A stretch of 13,098 bases of DNA, from contig CATKFT010000133.1 of assembly GCA_949747745.1 (NCBI GenBank), positions 1 through 13,098 of the forward strand, given 5' to 3'. Each line of letters opens with the position of its first letter. Position 1 is the stretch's first letter. Shown piece after piece: positions 1-7,654 of this stretch. Both the position numbers and the translations under genes were made by a program. The notes beneath the pieces are model-generated. The model worked only from the letters and a program-made list of their open reading frames with translations, was not told the origin of the DNA and searched no databases. Source of the DNA: an uncultured Clostridia bacterium. GTDB lineage: Bacteria > Bacillota_A > Clostridia > TANB77 > CAG-508.

Positions 1-21
1 ATTTTATTAACATATTATTAC

Positions 22-1841
22 CTAAATATTATTATCTAAAGATTTTAAAGGATTTTTTTCTAAATAATCTTTAATAGCATTAATAAATAATTCACCATAG
101 TTATTATATTTAAATTCACCGACTCCTGAAATTTTAAGCATTTCTTCCTTTTTAGTAGGGTAAGTTGTACACATACTAGTAAGAGTTGCATCTGTAAAAA
201 CTACAAAAGGAGGAACATTTGCTTTTATGGCTAGTTCTTTTCTTAAAGCTCTTAAAATTTCAAACAAATTATTATCCATAATACCAGAAGTATCAATCTT
301 GTTTTGCTTTACTTTCTCAAACTTTCTACGTATTTCAACAGTTTTATTTCCAAATAAAACTTCATTTGCACTAGAATCTAATACTAAAATTGGATATTGA
401 TCTCCTATACAGTTTATATATCCTTCAGAAACAAGATATGATATAAGTTCCTTAATAGTATCTTTTGAATATTCTTTTAATATTCCATAAGTTGATAATT
501 TATCAAACCCCATATTCATTACTTTAGAAGAACGTGAGCCTTTTAATACATCTGTAACAAGGTTTGACCCAAAACGTTCCCTCATCCTTTTAATACAAGA
601 CATAATTTTTTTAGCATCCTCAGTAATATCTGTTACCTCTATTCTGGAATTGCAATTACTGCAATTATTACATGAATTAAATTTTGGTATTTCTCCAAAA
701 TACTCTAAAATATATTTTCTTAAACATTTATCAGTATTACAATAATCAATCATATCATTTAATTTTTGGTATTCTACTTTGTGTTCTAAATTATTATTTC
801 CTTGTTCGATTAAAAACTTATTAGTTACAATATCTGCTCTACTAAATAAAAGTACACAATCGGAATAAATACCATCACGACCAGCACGTCCAGCTTCTTG
901 ATAATAGCTTTCTAAATCTTTTGGCATATTATAATGCAAAACATATCTTATATTAGATTTATCAATTCCCATACCAAATGCATTAGTAGCGACCATAACA
1001 CTAGTTTTATCATATACAAAATCGTTTTGATTTTTAGCTCTATCAGCATCTGTCATGCCGCCATGATATTTTGATACTTTATGTCCAATTTCAAGCAAAT
1101 CTTCATATAAAGAATCAACATTTTTTCTAGTTAAACAATAAATAATTCCAGATTTTTCTTGATTATCTCTTAAGTATTTATAAATATATCTTTTTTTATC
1201 ATTTGGCAAAACGACACTAAAAGATAAATTTTCTCTATCAAATCCAGTAGTTAGAGTAAATGGATTTGATAAATTAAGCAAATTTATAATATCATCTTTA
1301 ACAATTTTAGTAGCAGTAGCAGTAAAAGCACAAACAATAGGTCTTAAGCTTAAACTTTTAATAATATCTGCAATTTTTAAGTAACTTGGTCTAAAATCAT
1401 GTCCCCACTGTGACACGCAATGAGCTTCATCAATTGCTATCATAGAAATATTAATAGAATTTAAAAGCCTTAAAAACAATTCAGAATTAAGCCTTTCAGG
1501 AGCAACATAAATAATCTTATACATTCCCAAAGTAGCATTTTCAATAGCTTGTATATAATCATTACTTGAAAGACTACTATTAATATAAGTAGCAGAAATA
1601 CCGAACTTGCATTAAACTATCAACTTGATCTTTCATAAGGGAAATTAAAGGAGAAATAACAATACAAGTTCCAGAAAAAACTAAAGCAGGAATTTGATAA
1701 CAAATAGATTTACCGAGCACCTGTTGGCATAATACCAACACAATCTTCCCCATTTAAAATATGAGAAATTAATTCTTTTTGACCTTTTTTAAAACTGTCA
1801 AAACCGAAAAAACTTTTAAGCAATTCTAACGCTTTATCCAT
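22..1841 (-). CDS. recQ: ATP-dependent DNA helicase RecQ, read through two CGG +1 frameshifts
   Basis: This gene encodes a 3'-5' superfamily 2 DNA helicase that acts in recombination and replication-fork repair. The start ATG at 1841 has a GAGG site just upstream. The span of 1820 bases minus two skipped bases gives 605 residues, close to the E. coli length of 609. Visible motifs are Walker A TGAGKS (residues 40-45), the DEAH box (137-140), motif [12 protein letters not shown] (314-323), a zinc-binding cysteine set (367, 372, 390, 393) and a C-terminal HRDC domain (about 525-598). Two single C insertions, at 1715 and 1603, break the standard frame. The first falls inside the P-loop and is followed at once by TAA, so only a shifted reading gives an active helicase. 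Calling only the 502-residue ORF from 1530 would lose the ATP-binding site. The identification is secure; how the frame is restored is inferred. Confidence 0.93.
1601..1603 (-). other. CGG +1 frameshift site in recQ (second site)
   Basis: The zero-frame codon CGG follows GTT. Skipping the C at 1603 gives Gly80 in [14 protein letters not shown], the expected RecQ sequence. The zero frame stops at the seventh codon after CGG. Confidence 0.88.
1713..1715 (-). other. CGG +1 frameshift site in the recQ Walker A motif
   Basis: The zero-frame codon CGG follows GCT and is followed directly by the stop TAA. Skipping the C at 1715 gives GGT (Gly43) and completes the P-loop TGA-G-KS. Without the shift the product would be a 43-residue fragment. 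Confidence 0.92.
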
Positions 1842-1881
1842 AAAAACCTCTTTTCTTAAAAAGTTTCCCAACATTTATTAA

Positions 1882-1910
1882 ATTATATAATGAAAATAAT
1901 GAAATTGTAA
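1882..1910 (-). promoter_or_regulatory. Sigma-A-type promoter of recQ
   Basis: On the minus strand a TTACAA -35 box (1910-1905) is separated by 17 bases from a perfect TATAAT -10 box (1887-1882). It lies about 40 bases upstream of the recQ start codon and is divergent from the yefM promoter. Confidence 0.7.
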
Positions 1911-1938
1911 AGAGTTTTAAAAAATTTATGTAAAAATA

Positions 1939-1967
1939 TTGACGTACGTAAAAACGTATGCTATATT
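1939..1967 (+). promoter_or_regulatory. Promoter and palindromic operator of the yefM-yoeB operon
   Basis: TTGACG (1939-1944), a 17-base spacer and TATATT (1962-1967) form a near-consensus sigma-A promoter. The spacer holds the inverted repeat TACGT-AAAA-ACGTA (1945-1958), preceded by the overlapping palindrome ACGTACGT (1942-1949). Phd/YefM antitoxins, alone or with toxin, repress their own promoter at palindromes, so this is the likely operator. The -10 box abuts an in-frame ATG at 1968, which therefore cannot be the translation start. Confidence 0.7.
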
Positions 1968-1985
1968 ATGGAAAGGGGAAATATT

Positions 1986-2234
1986 ATGAAAAATATTAAC
2001 ATTACAAATTTTAGAAAAGACATATATGAACTATTAGAAAAAACAATAAAATATAATGAAATAATAAACATTTCAACTAAAAATGGAAATGCTGTTGTTT
2101 TGTCAGAAGAGGACTATAATAATTTAATGGAAACACTATATATTTCATCTATACCAAAATTAAAAGAAGATATAATAGAAGGATTAAAAGAACCATTAGA
2201 CGATTGCGAAAACGAAAATGAGGTGAAATGGTAA
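1986..2234 (+). CDS. yefM: YefM/Phd-family antitoxin
   Basis: This is probably the antitoxin of a type II pair. It would bind and neutralise the downstream RelE-superfamily RNase and repress its own promoter. The protein has 82 residues, with an N-terminal DNA-binding and dimerisation part of Phd/YefM type (NITNFRKDIYELLEKTI, then NGNAVVLSEEDYNNLMETLY) and an acidic C-terminal tail typical of the toxin-wrapping segment. The start at 1986 is preferred over the in-frame ATG at 1968 because 1968 directly follows the -10 box, while AAAGGGG lies 7 bases before 1986. The stop TAA shares its last A with the ATG of the toxin gene (TAATG), so translation is probably coupled. It contains no CGG codon. 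The family call rests on motif resemblance and on the adjacent YoeB. Confidence 0.85.
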   Translation: MKNINITNFRKDIYELLEKTIKYNEIINISTKNGNAVVLSEEDYNNLMETLYISSIPKLKEDIIEGLKEPLDDCENENEVKW

Positions 2235-2497
2235 TGTACAAAATCGTATATAGAAAAAAAGCAATAAAAGATATAGCAAAAATAAAAAAAATAGGACTTA
2301 ATAATAAAGTAAAAAATTTAATTGAAATAATAAAAGAAAATCCTTTTAAAAATTCACCACCATATGAAAAATTGCTAGGAGAATTACAAGGGGCATATTC
2401 AAGAAGAATTAATATACAACATAGATTAATATATCAAGTATTCGAGAAAGAAAAAATTGTAAAGATAATTAGTTTTTGGTCACATTATAGAAATTAG
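2234..2497 (+). CDS. yoeB: YoeB-family mRNA interferase toxin
   Basis: This is a RelE/YoeB-superfamily ribosome-dependent endoribonuclease that cleaves mRNA in the A site when freed from its antitoxin. It has 87 residues, close to E. coli YoeB (84). The C-terminal part carries the family pattern SRRINIQHRLIYQV, then KIISFWSHY, with the conserved arginines, the histidine and a terminal His-Tyr pair expected for catalysis. The start at 2234 gives an 8-base spacing from GAGGTG; the in-frame ATG at 2228 would be only 2 bases away. The gene overlaps the antitoxin stop by one base. It contains no CGG codon. The pair sits between divergent recQ and comM, a common place for a small horizontally acquired module. 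Confidence 0.92.
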   Translation: MYKIVYRKKAIKDIAKIKKIGLNNKVKNLIEIIKENPFKNSPPYEKLLGELQGAYSRRINIQHRLIYQVFEKEKIVKIISFWSHYRN

Positions 2498-2575
2498 GAA
2501 TCTAAAATAAATTTAGTCGTTAAACTTATCCATAAAATTTTCAAATAAAAATTTAATAATAAAGAAGGTATAAAT

Positions 2576-4115
2576 ATGTTATCAAATGTAAAAAGCATGT
2601 CACTTCATGGACTAGAGGGTTATTTAATTGAAACTCAAGTTGATGTTTCAGCACGGTATGCCAGGATGGGAGTGTGTAGGACTTCCAGATATTAGTGTAA
2701 AAGAATCAAAAGAAAGAGTAAGAACAGCAATTAAAAATTCTGGTTATGAATTTCAAAGCAGAAAAATTGTTGTAAATCTTGCTCCAGCAGATACAAAAAA
2801 GGAAGGATCATTTTTTGACCTTCCTATAGCAATTGGAATATTAATAAATTTTTCAGAAATACATAAAAAAAGTTTTGATGATACAGTATTTATAGGAGAG
2901 TTATCATTAGATGGAAAAATTAATAAAATAAATGGAATATTGCCAATGTGTATAGAGGCAAAAAATTTAGGAATAAAAAGAATAATTATACCAAAAGAAA
3001 ATGCTAAAGAAGCGTCAGTTGTAAATGGAATACAAGTAATAGGAGTAGAAAATTTAAAGCAAACTGTAAAATATTTAAATGGTGAAGAAGAAATTAAGCC
3101 TGAAAAATCAAATATAGATGAATTATTCTCTTTAAACAAAAAAGACATATTAGACTTTTCAGAAGTAAAGGGACAAGAAAACATAAAAAGAGCAATAGAA
3201 ATTGCAGCAGCACGGAGGGCACAACATACTTTTAATAGGTTCACCAGGGAGTGGTAAGACATTAATGGCAAGAAGAATTCCATCAATACTTCCAGATTTA
3301 ACATTTGAAGAAGCATTAGAAGTAACAAAAATACATAGTATTGCGGGAGTACTTTCAAAAGACACACCAATCATAACCAAAAGACCATATAGAGCACCAC
3401 ATCACACAGTATCTGCAAGTTCACTTGTAGGAGGAGGCAGAATTCCAAAACCACGGAGAAATTAGCCTAGCACATTATGGTGTACTATTTTTAGATGAAC
3501 TACCAGAATTTAATAAAAGTACATTAGAAGTACTAAGAGGACCATTAGAAGACAGAATTGTAACAATAAGTAGAGTAAATGCAAGCCTAGCATACCCATG
3601 TAACTTCATGTTTGTAGCAAGTATGAATCCTTGTGCTTGTGGATATTATGGTTCAAAAGATAAAGAATGCACATGTAGTGCACGGTTCAATAGCAAGATA
3701 CATGGGAAAGATTAGTGGACCATTATTAGACAGAATAGACATACAAGTTGAAGTAACCCCTGTAAAATATCAAAAATTAGATTCAAAAGAACAAATTGAA
3801 ACATCAAAACAAATAAAAAAAAGAGTAAACAAAGCAAGAAAAATTCAAATCGAAAGATATAAGCAGCACAACATTTATTCAAATTCTGAATTAACCCCCA
3901 AATTAATAGATGAATACTGTATATTAGATGAAAAAGGAAAAAGAATTCTAGAAAATGCTTTTCAAAAGCTAGGTTTAAGTGCAAGAGCATATGGAAGAAT
4001 ACTAAAAGTAGCAAGGACAATAGCAGACTTAGATGAAAGCAAAAACATACAAGCAATTCACATAGCAGAAGCAATACAATATAGAAGTCTAGACAGAAAA
4101 TACTGGAAAAACTAA
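2576..4115 (+). CDS. comM: ComM/YifB-family Mg-chelatase-like AAA+ ATPase, read through four CGG +1 frameshifts
   Basis: ComM (YifB) is a hexameric AAA+ helicase that promotes branch migration during natural transformation. The 1540-base span minus four skipped bases gives 511 residues; E. coli YifB has 506. The N-terminal S5/Lon-like ChlI domain begins [20 protein letters not shown] and continues into [20 protein letters not shown]. Walker A is GSPGSGKT (221-228), Walker B is VLFLDE (302-307), and the C-terminal sensor region begins near [14 protein letters not shown]. The four C insertions at 2654, 3213, 3454 and 3683 each precede a GGN glycine. In the standard code the gene falls into several fragments, and the zero-frame stretch from 3455 to 3683 has no useful start. 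The start at 2576 has a moderate GAAGG site. All domain blocks are in the right order with no other lesion, so it is not an ordinary pseudogene. Confidence 0.93.
2654..2656 (+). other. CGG +1 frameshift site 1 in comM
   Basis: CGG follows GCA. Skipping the C at 2654 gives Gly27 in [17 protein letters not shown], matching the family block that normally reads S-x-G-[LM]-P. The zero frame stops 13 codons later. Confidence 0.9.
3213..3215 (+). other. CGG +1 frameshift site 2 in comM
   Basis: CGG follows GCA. Skipping the C at 3213 gives Gly213 in [16 protein letters not shown], directly before the Walker A loop. The zero frame stops 14 codons later. Confidence 0.92.
3454..3456 (+). other. CGG +1 frameshift site 3 in comM
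   Basis: CGG follows CCA. Skipping the C at 3454 gives Gly293 in [20 protein letters not shown], the conserved PGEISLAHxGVLFLDE block. The zero frame stops 3 codons later. Confidence 0.92.
3683..3685 (+). other. CGG +1 frameshift site 4 in comM
   Basis: CGG follows GCA. Skipping the C at 3683 gives Gly369 in [17 protein letters not shown]. The zero frame stops 10 codons later. Confidence 0.88.
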
Positions 4116-4227
4116 AAAAGAACCAAAAAAATAAAAAAGAAATAATAAAGACAAACAAAGAAATAACCTAAAAAATAAACTAAAACAAAAAAGAAAAGCA
4201 ACTAAAACAGCTATAAACTAGCGCGAG

Positions 4228-4337
4228 TGAAGTAATATATTTTATTTTTGTAATGAAACCACGGACAGCCGGGAGGCGGGGGAATACCCGTTAGCGTTGG
4301 GAGTGGTGTAATGAAAAAAATAAAATATATTACTTCA
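4228..4337. repeat. 110-bp inverted-repeat element with a GC-rich structured core
   Basis: Two perfect 22-base arms (4228-4249 and 4316-4337, beginning TGAAGTAATATATTTTATTT) enclose a core unusually rich in G and C for this genome. Inside, ACCAC (4258-4262) can pair with GTGGT (4303-4307), GCC with GGC around GGGA (4268-4277), and CGGG with CCCG (4277-4290). GTAATGAAA occurs as a direct repeat on both sides between the stems. No open reading frame is present. It lies between comM and dprA and could be a miniature inverted-repeat mobile element or a structured RNA within the transcript. It matches no riboswitch or ribozyme I could recognise. Similar end sequences occur at 6545-6576 and 11575-11597. 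Confidence 0.7.
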
Positions 4338-4375
4338 TGGAAGCGGACGTCAAACGAAAAAAAGGAGAAAAACTA

Positions 4376-5546
4376 ATGAACTACATAAAAATAACGCACA
4401 AAGACAGCATATATCCAAAATCGCTATTAAAAATAAAAGACTATCCAAAAGAACTATATATAGCAGGAAACTACGACCTATTAAACAAGGAAAAAAAGGT
4501 AGCAATAATTGGTTCAAGAGATTGCACAGAATATGGCAGAAAAAATGCCAAGAACTTTGCAAAAGAAATATCGAAAAAAGACATATGCATAGTAAGCGGA
4601 ATGGCTATAGGAATAGATGCTTATGCCCATATAGGAGCGGTAGAAAACAAACGGAAGAACAATAGCAGTACTTGGAGGAGGATTTAATAAGATATATCCA
4701 CCAGAAAACGAGTGGCTTTTCCACAAAATACTTGAAAATAGTGGATGTATAATAACAGAACATGCACCAAATGTGGAAGCATACAAAAAACATTTTCCCA
4801 AAAGAAACAGAATAGTAAGTGGAATTTCAGATTTAGTCTTAGTAATAGAAGCAGAATATAGAAGTGGAACATCAATAACAGCAGGATATGCAAATGAACA
4901 AAAAAAGATAGTATGTTGCCTACCAAGTAATATAGACAGTAAGTGCAGTATAGGAACAAATAGATTAATACAACAAGGAGCAAGATTAATAATAAAGCCA
5001 AATGAAATAATAGAAATAATAGAAAATAAAGAAAGTAGTTTGTATAGGAAGTATAATATAGATAGTAAAATAGAAGTAGACAAATACACACACTTAAATT
5101 ATAAAAAAACAAATAAAACAAAAGAAAAACAAAAGCCGCAAAAAGAAAAAGCAAAAAATTCTGAACATAGAATATTAGAAAAAGAAAAATTAAAAATAAA
5201 AAAAATAGAAATGAATAAATCAGAAACAAAGAAATCAGAAGAAGAAATAGAAAAAGAAAAATCAAGAGAAGAAAGAGCAATAAAAAGAGAAAAAATAGAA
5301 ACAAAAGAAAATAAAAAAGAAATGGAACCCAAAGAAGAATTAGAAATCAAAATAGAGATTCCAAAAGAATACGAAGAAATATACAAAGCAATAACAGTTA
5401 TACCAGTACATATAAACGACATATGTAAAATATCCAAAAAGAACATAAAAGAAGTAACAACAACATTAACAATGTTAGAACTAGAAGGACATATCGAGCA
5501 AATTCAAGGAAATTGTTTTAAAATAAAGGAGAAGCAATGTATATAA
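4376..5546 (+). CDS. dprA: DNA-processing protein DprA with an expanded Lys/Glu linker, read through one CGG +1 frameshift
   Basis: DprA (Smf) binds incoming single-stranded DNA and loads RecA during transformation. The 1171-base span minus one base gives 389 residues. The Rossmann-like DprA domain is clear: KKVAIIGSRDCTEYG, SGMAIGIDAYAH, AVLGGGFNKIYPPEN, FPKRNRIVSGIS and EYRSGTSITAGYANEQ. The C insertion at 4652 breaks it just before G-RTIAVLGGG. Residues of about 241-321 form a low-complexity Lys/Glu linker, followed by a C-terminal winged-helix domain (about 328-386) typical of DprA. The start at 4376 is chosen because GGAG lies 8 bases upstream and the protein then begins where family members do; the in-frame ATG at 4337 lies in the repeat arm. 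The 3' end overlaps the YraN gene by 10 bases. Confidence 0.93.
4652..4654 (+). other. CGG +1 frameshift site in dprA
   Basis: CGG follows AAA. Skipping the C at 4652 gives Gly93 in AVENK-GRTIAVLGGGFNK, a core DprA motif. The zero frame stops 11 codons later. Confidence 0.92.
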
Positions 5547-5890
5547 GACATGAAACAGGAAAATTAGGAGAAGATTTAGCAGTAAAATATTTAGAAAAAG
5601 TAGGTTATAAGGTAATTGAAAGAAATTTTACATGTAAGCAAGGAGAAATAGACATTATTGCAATAAACAAAAAAGAAATTATTTTTATAGAAGTAAAAAC
5701 AAGAACAAACATAAAATATGGAAAACCTGCAGAAGCAGTAGATAGTATAAAACAAAAACATCTAGTAAAAGCTGTAAAATACTATTTATATTCAAGACAT
5801 TTAGAAAAGGAATTTGTTAGAATAGATGTAATAGAGATTTATATATATGAGCATAAATATAGAGTAAATCATATAAAACAGATTATATAA
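5537..5890 (+). CDS. YraN/UPF0102-family nuclease-like protein
   Basis: This is a 117-residue member of the YraN (UPF0102) family, which has a predicted restriction-endonuclease-like fold and no settled function. It is often found near dprA, comM or rnhB. The family pattern is clear: G-x-L-G-E-D-L-A near residues 8-15, YLEKVGYKVIERNF, then GEIDIIA and FIEVKTR, which correspond to the Glu/Asp and E-x-K positions of the nuclease-like core. The ATG at 5537 has AAGGAG upstream and overlaps the dprA stop by 10 bases, so the two genes are cotranscribed and probably translationally coupled. It contains no CGG codon. The family assignment is strong; the activity is unknown. Confidence 0.9.
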   Translation: MYIRHETGKLGEDLAVKYLEKVGYKVIERNFTCKQGEIDIIAINKKEIIFIEVKTRTNIKYGKPAEAVDSIKQKHLVKAVKYYLYSRHLEKEFVRIDVIEIYIYEHKYRVNHIKQII

Positions 5891-5904
5891 AAGGAAAGGA
5901 AAAA

Positions 5905-6303
5905 ATGAAATATATATGCAAACTAAACAAGGAAAAATTATTAAACTTTAAAGAAATACCAATTACAGAAGACGTAATTATAACAGATGAAAGAATACAG
6001 CATGTAAAAGATAGGCATTCAAGTGATTATGAGAGATATATAAACGAAATTTATAAGGTAATAGAAGATCCTGATTATATATGTTTAGATAAAAACAATT
6101 CAGAAACAATATTTATGCTTAAATCAATAGAAAATGTAAATTTACAAGTAGTTATAAAACTACAAACAAAAAAAGAGCTGAAAGATAAGAAAAATTCTAT
6201 TTTGACATTTTGGAATATTAGGAATAGAAATTATGAAAAAGTAATAAAAAATAACAAAATAATTTATTCTAAATATGGACTAAAGAGAATAAATGATATA
6301 TAA
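5905..6303 (+). CDS. Small protein resembling PBECR-type (Barnase/EndoU/ColicinE5/RelE-like) nucleases
   Basis: This is a 132-residue protein 14 bases after the YraN gene, with AAAGGAAAGG as its ribosome binding site, so it belongs to the same transcript. It carries the pattern VIITDERIQHVKDRHSSDYE, then EDPDYICLDKNN, VVIKLQTK and SILTFWNIR. This resembles PBECR-type domains, toxin-like RNase folds found in phage and mobile polymorphic-toxin contexts: an early His, an ERH-like helix and a late strand with Thr-Trp. I recall this resemblance from memory and could not check it. No antitoxin-like partner is adjacent. Alternatively it is a lineage-specific hypothetical protein. It contains no CGG codon. 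Confidence 0.6.
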   Translation: MKYICKLNKEKLLNFKEIPITEDVIITDERIQHVKDRHSSDYERYINEIYKVIEDPDYICLDKNNSETIFMLKSIENVNLQVVIKLQTKKELKDKKNSILTFWNIRNRNYEKVIKNNKIIYSKYGLKRINDI

Positions 6304-6314
6304 TAATTATATAA

Positions 6315-6436
6315 TATAAATCAATAATTATCTGTGGTGGTAAAATATTGTGCCAACCACACGCCGATGGCAATGACAGGGGAAACCCGAGAGATGCAGG
6401 ATAAAGGCATGCCTGCCAGATGATTATTGATTTATA
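6315..6436. repeat. 122-bp inverted-repeat element with a structured core
   Basis: Twenty-base arms (6315-6334 and 6417-6436) are complementary at all but one position, which would be a G-U pair in RNA. The core has local inverted repeats: TGGTGG with CCAACCA (6335-6359), GCC-GAT-GGC (6363-6371), GGGG-AAA-CCC (6379-6389) and GCAGG with CCTGC near 6395-6416. No ORF fits. It lies just after the PBECR-like gene in a 360-base gap. It resembles the 4228 element in architecture (AT-rich arms, GC-rich core containing GGGGAA and ACCCG) but not in arm sequence. It could be a miniature mobile element or a structured RNA. Confidence 0.65.
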
Positions 6437-6450
6437 GATATTCATTACAT

Positions 6451-6541
6451 AAAAAAGGTCATGTATGAACTACAACATAAAAAGTAGATTTTCAAAAAAA
6501 GTACTTTTTATGTTATAGTCAGAGTAAAATGACTTTTTTAT
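6451..6541. terminator. Nested inverted repeat ending in a T run, possible terminator
   Basis: An outer stem pairs AAAAAAGGTCAT (6451-6462, one bulged G) with ATGACTTTTTT (6529-6539). Inside, ACATAAAAAGTA (6475-6486) pairs perfectly with TACTTTTTATGT (6502-6513). The 3' side runs into T residues, so it could end the dprA-side transcript before rsmA. The A/T-rich stems make it a weak terminator at best. Confidence 0.4.
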
Positions 6542-6544
6542 TTT

Positions 6545-6576
6545 ATATATTACTTCATAGAAGTGGATAGCAAAAC
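6545..6576. repeat. Diverged solo copy of the right end of the 4228 element
   Basis: ATATATTACTTCATAGAAG followed by TGGATAGCAAAAC resembles the right arm and flank at 4325-4355. Within the aligned arm and the first flank bases, the differences are G-to-A or C-to-T. This indicates an older dispersed copy of the same repeat. Confidence 0.5.
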
Positions 6577-6611
6577 ATATAGCCATAAAAAAATAAGTTT
6601 TCTAATTTTTG

Positions 6612-6641
6612 TTGTTATAGTATGCTATATGGTATTATAAT
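6612..6641 (+). promoter_or_regulatory. Possible promoter of rsmA
   Basis: TTGTTA (6612-6617), an 18-base spacer and TATAAT (6636-6641) lie 22 bases before the rsmA start codon. The -10 box is perfect and the -35 box moderate. Confidence 0.5.
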
Positions 6642-6663
6642 AAATTTTTAGGAGGAAAAACTT

Positions 6664-7519
6664 TTGAAAAGTATTTATGAAGAAACAAGATTTTTAATGA
6701 AAAAATACGAAATTACGGCAAATAAACAATTAGGTCAGAACTTTTTAATAGACGAAAATGTTTTAGATACAATAGTAAATGCATCAGATTTAACAAAAGA
6801 AGATTTAGTTATTGAAATAGGACCAGGTCTTGGGACATTAACATCTAAATTATTAGAAAAAGCAGGAAAAGTTATATGCATAGAATTAGATAAAAGAATG
6901 ATAACTATTTTAAAAGATAGATTTTTTATGTATAAAAATTTTGAAATTATAAATGAAGATGTATTAAAATTAGATTTAAACAATTTAATTAAAGATAATA
7001 AAAAAACTAATAATATAAAAAGCATAAAAATAGTAGCAAACCTACCATATTACATTACAACACCAATCATAATGAAACTTTTAGAAGAAAAATTAGATAT
7101 TGAAACAATTACTGTAATGATACAAAAAGAAGTAGCAGATAGACTAACAGCTATTCCAGGAGATAAGAATTGCGGAGCAATTACATATACAATATATTAT
7201 TATGCAAAAACAGAAAAAATATTAACAGTACCAAATACATCATTTATACCAGAGCCAAAAGTATATTCAGAAGTAATAAAAATAAATTTAAGAAAAGAAC
7301 CTGTTGTAAAAATAAAAGAAGAAAAAAGTTTTTTCAAATTAATAAAAATAGCATTTATGCGGAAGAAGAAAGACATTAGTAAATGCTATATCAAATTCAG
7401 AACTTGGAATTAGTAAACAAAAAATAGAACAAATTTTGCAAAAATTAAATATAGATACAAAAGTAAGAGGAGAATCATTAACAATAGAACAATTTGCTAA
7501 AATATATGAAAATATATGA
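6664..7519 (+). CDS. rsmA: 16S rRNA dimethyladenosine transferase RsmA (KsgA), read through one CGG +1 frameshift
   Basis: RsmA dimethylates two adjacent adenosines near the 3' end of 16S rRNA late in 30S assembly, using S-adenosylmethionine. The 856-base span minus one base gives 284 residues, within the family range. Motifs are NKQLGQNFLID near the N-terminus, the SAM-binding EIGPGLGTLT (from residue 51), the acidic IELDKRM, NEDVL, the catalytic NLPYYITTPI (from residue 126) and FIPEPKVYSEV. The TTG start at 6664 is supported by a full AGGAGG 8 bases upstream (6650-6655). The C insertion at 7360 cuts off the C-terminal helical domain in the standard frame; skipping it gives FM-GRRKTLVNAIS and ends at TGA 7519. 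An otherwise intact housekeeping gene is hard to explain as decay. Confidence 0.93.
7360..7362 (+). other. CGG +1 frameshift site in rsmA
   Basis: CGG follows ATG. Skipping the C at 7360 gives Gly233 in AFM-GRRKTLVNAI, the RsmA R-R-K-T-L block. The zero frame stops 17 codons later. Confidence 0.9.
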
Positions 7520-7563
7520 AATATTAATGTTACGCAAATATTACAAAAATTGCAAGTATTTTA

Positions 7564-7592
7564 TTGACTTTTCATACAAAAAAAGATAAGAT
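7564..7592 (+). promoter_or_regulatory. Sigma-A-type promoter of minD
   Basis: TTGACT (7564-7569), a 17-base spacer and TAAGAT (7587-7592) lie about 60 bases upstream of minD. They give minD-minE its own transcription start separate from rsmA. Confidence 0.6.
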
Positions 7593-7654
7593 ATAAGTGT
7601 TAAATTTATGAATAAAAAATTACGATATGAAACGTAGTTTGAGGAGGAGAATTT

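Noticed and set aside
1968..1985. Upstream ATG start for the antitoxin
   Set aside because: It directly follows the -10 box, upstream of the expected transcription start, and has no ribosome binding site.
2753..3370. Minus-strand ORF of about 205 residues opposite comM
   Set aside because: It lies wholly antisense to a well-conserved comM region, and its sequence resembles no family.
4258..4307. Riboswitch or self-cleaving ribozyme (c-di-GMP, cobalamin, hammerhead, twister types) in the 4228 and 6315 elements
   Set aside because: I compared the cores with the conserved sequences I know. Hammerhead CUGAUGA and GAAA, GEMM and B12-box motifs are absent, and I could not place twister conserved bases, so no named class is claimed.
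4684..5304. Minus-strand ORF of about 206 residues rich in Leu and Phe
   Set aside because: It is the antisense shadow of the A-rich DprA sequence, especially its Lys/Glu linker, with no start signal or family resemblance.
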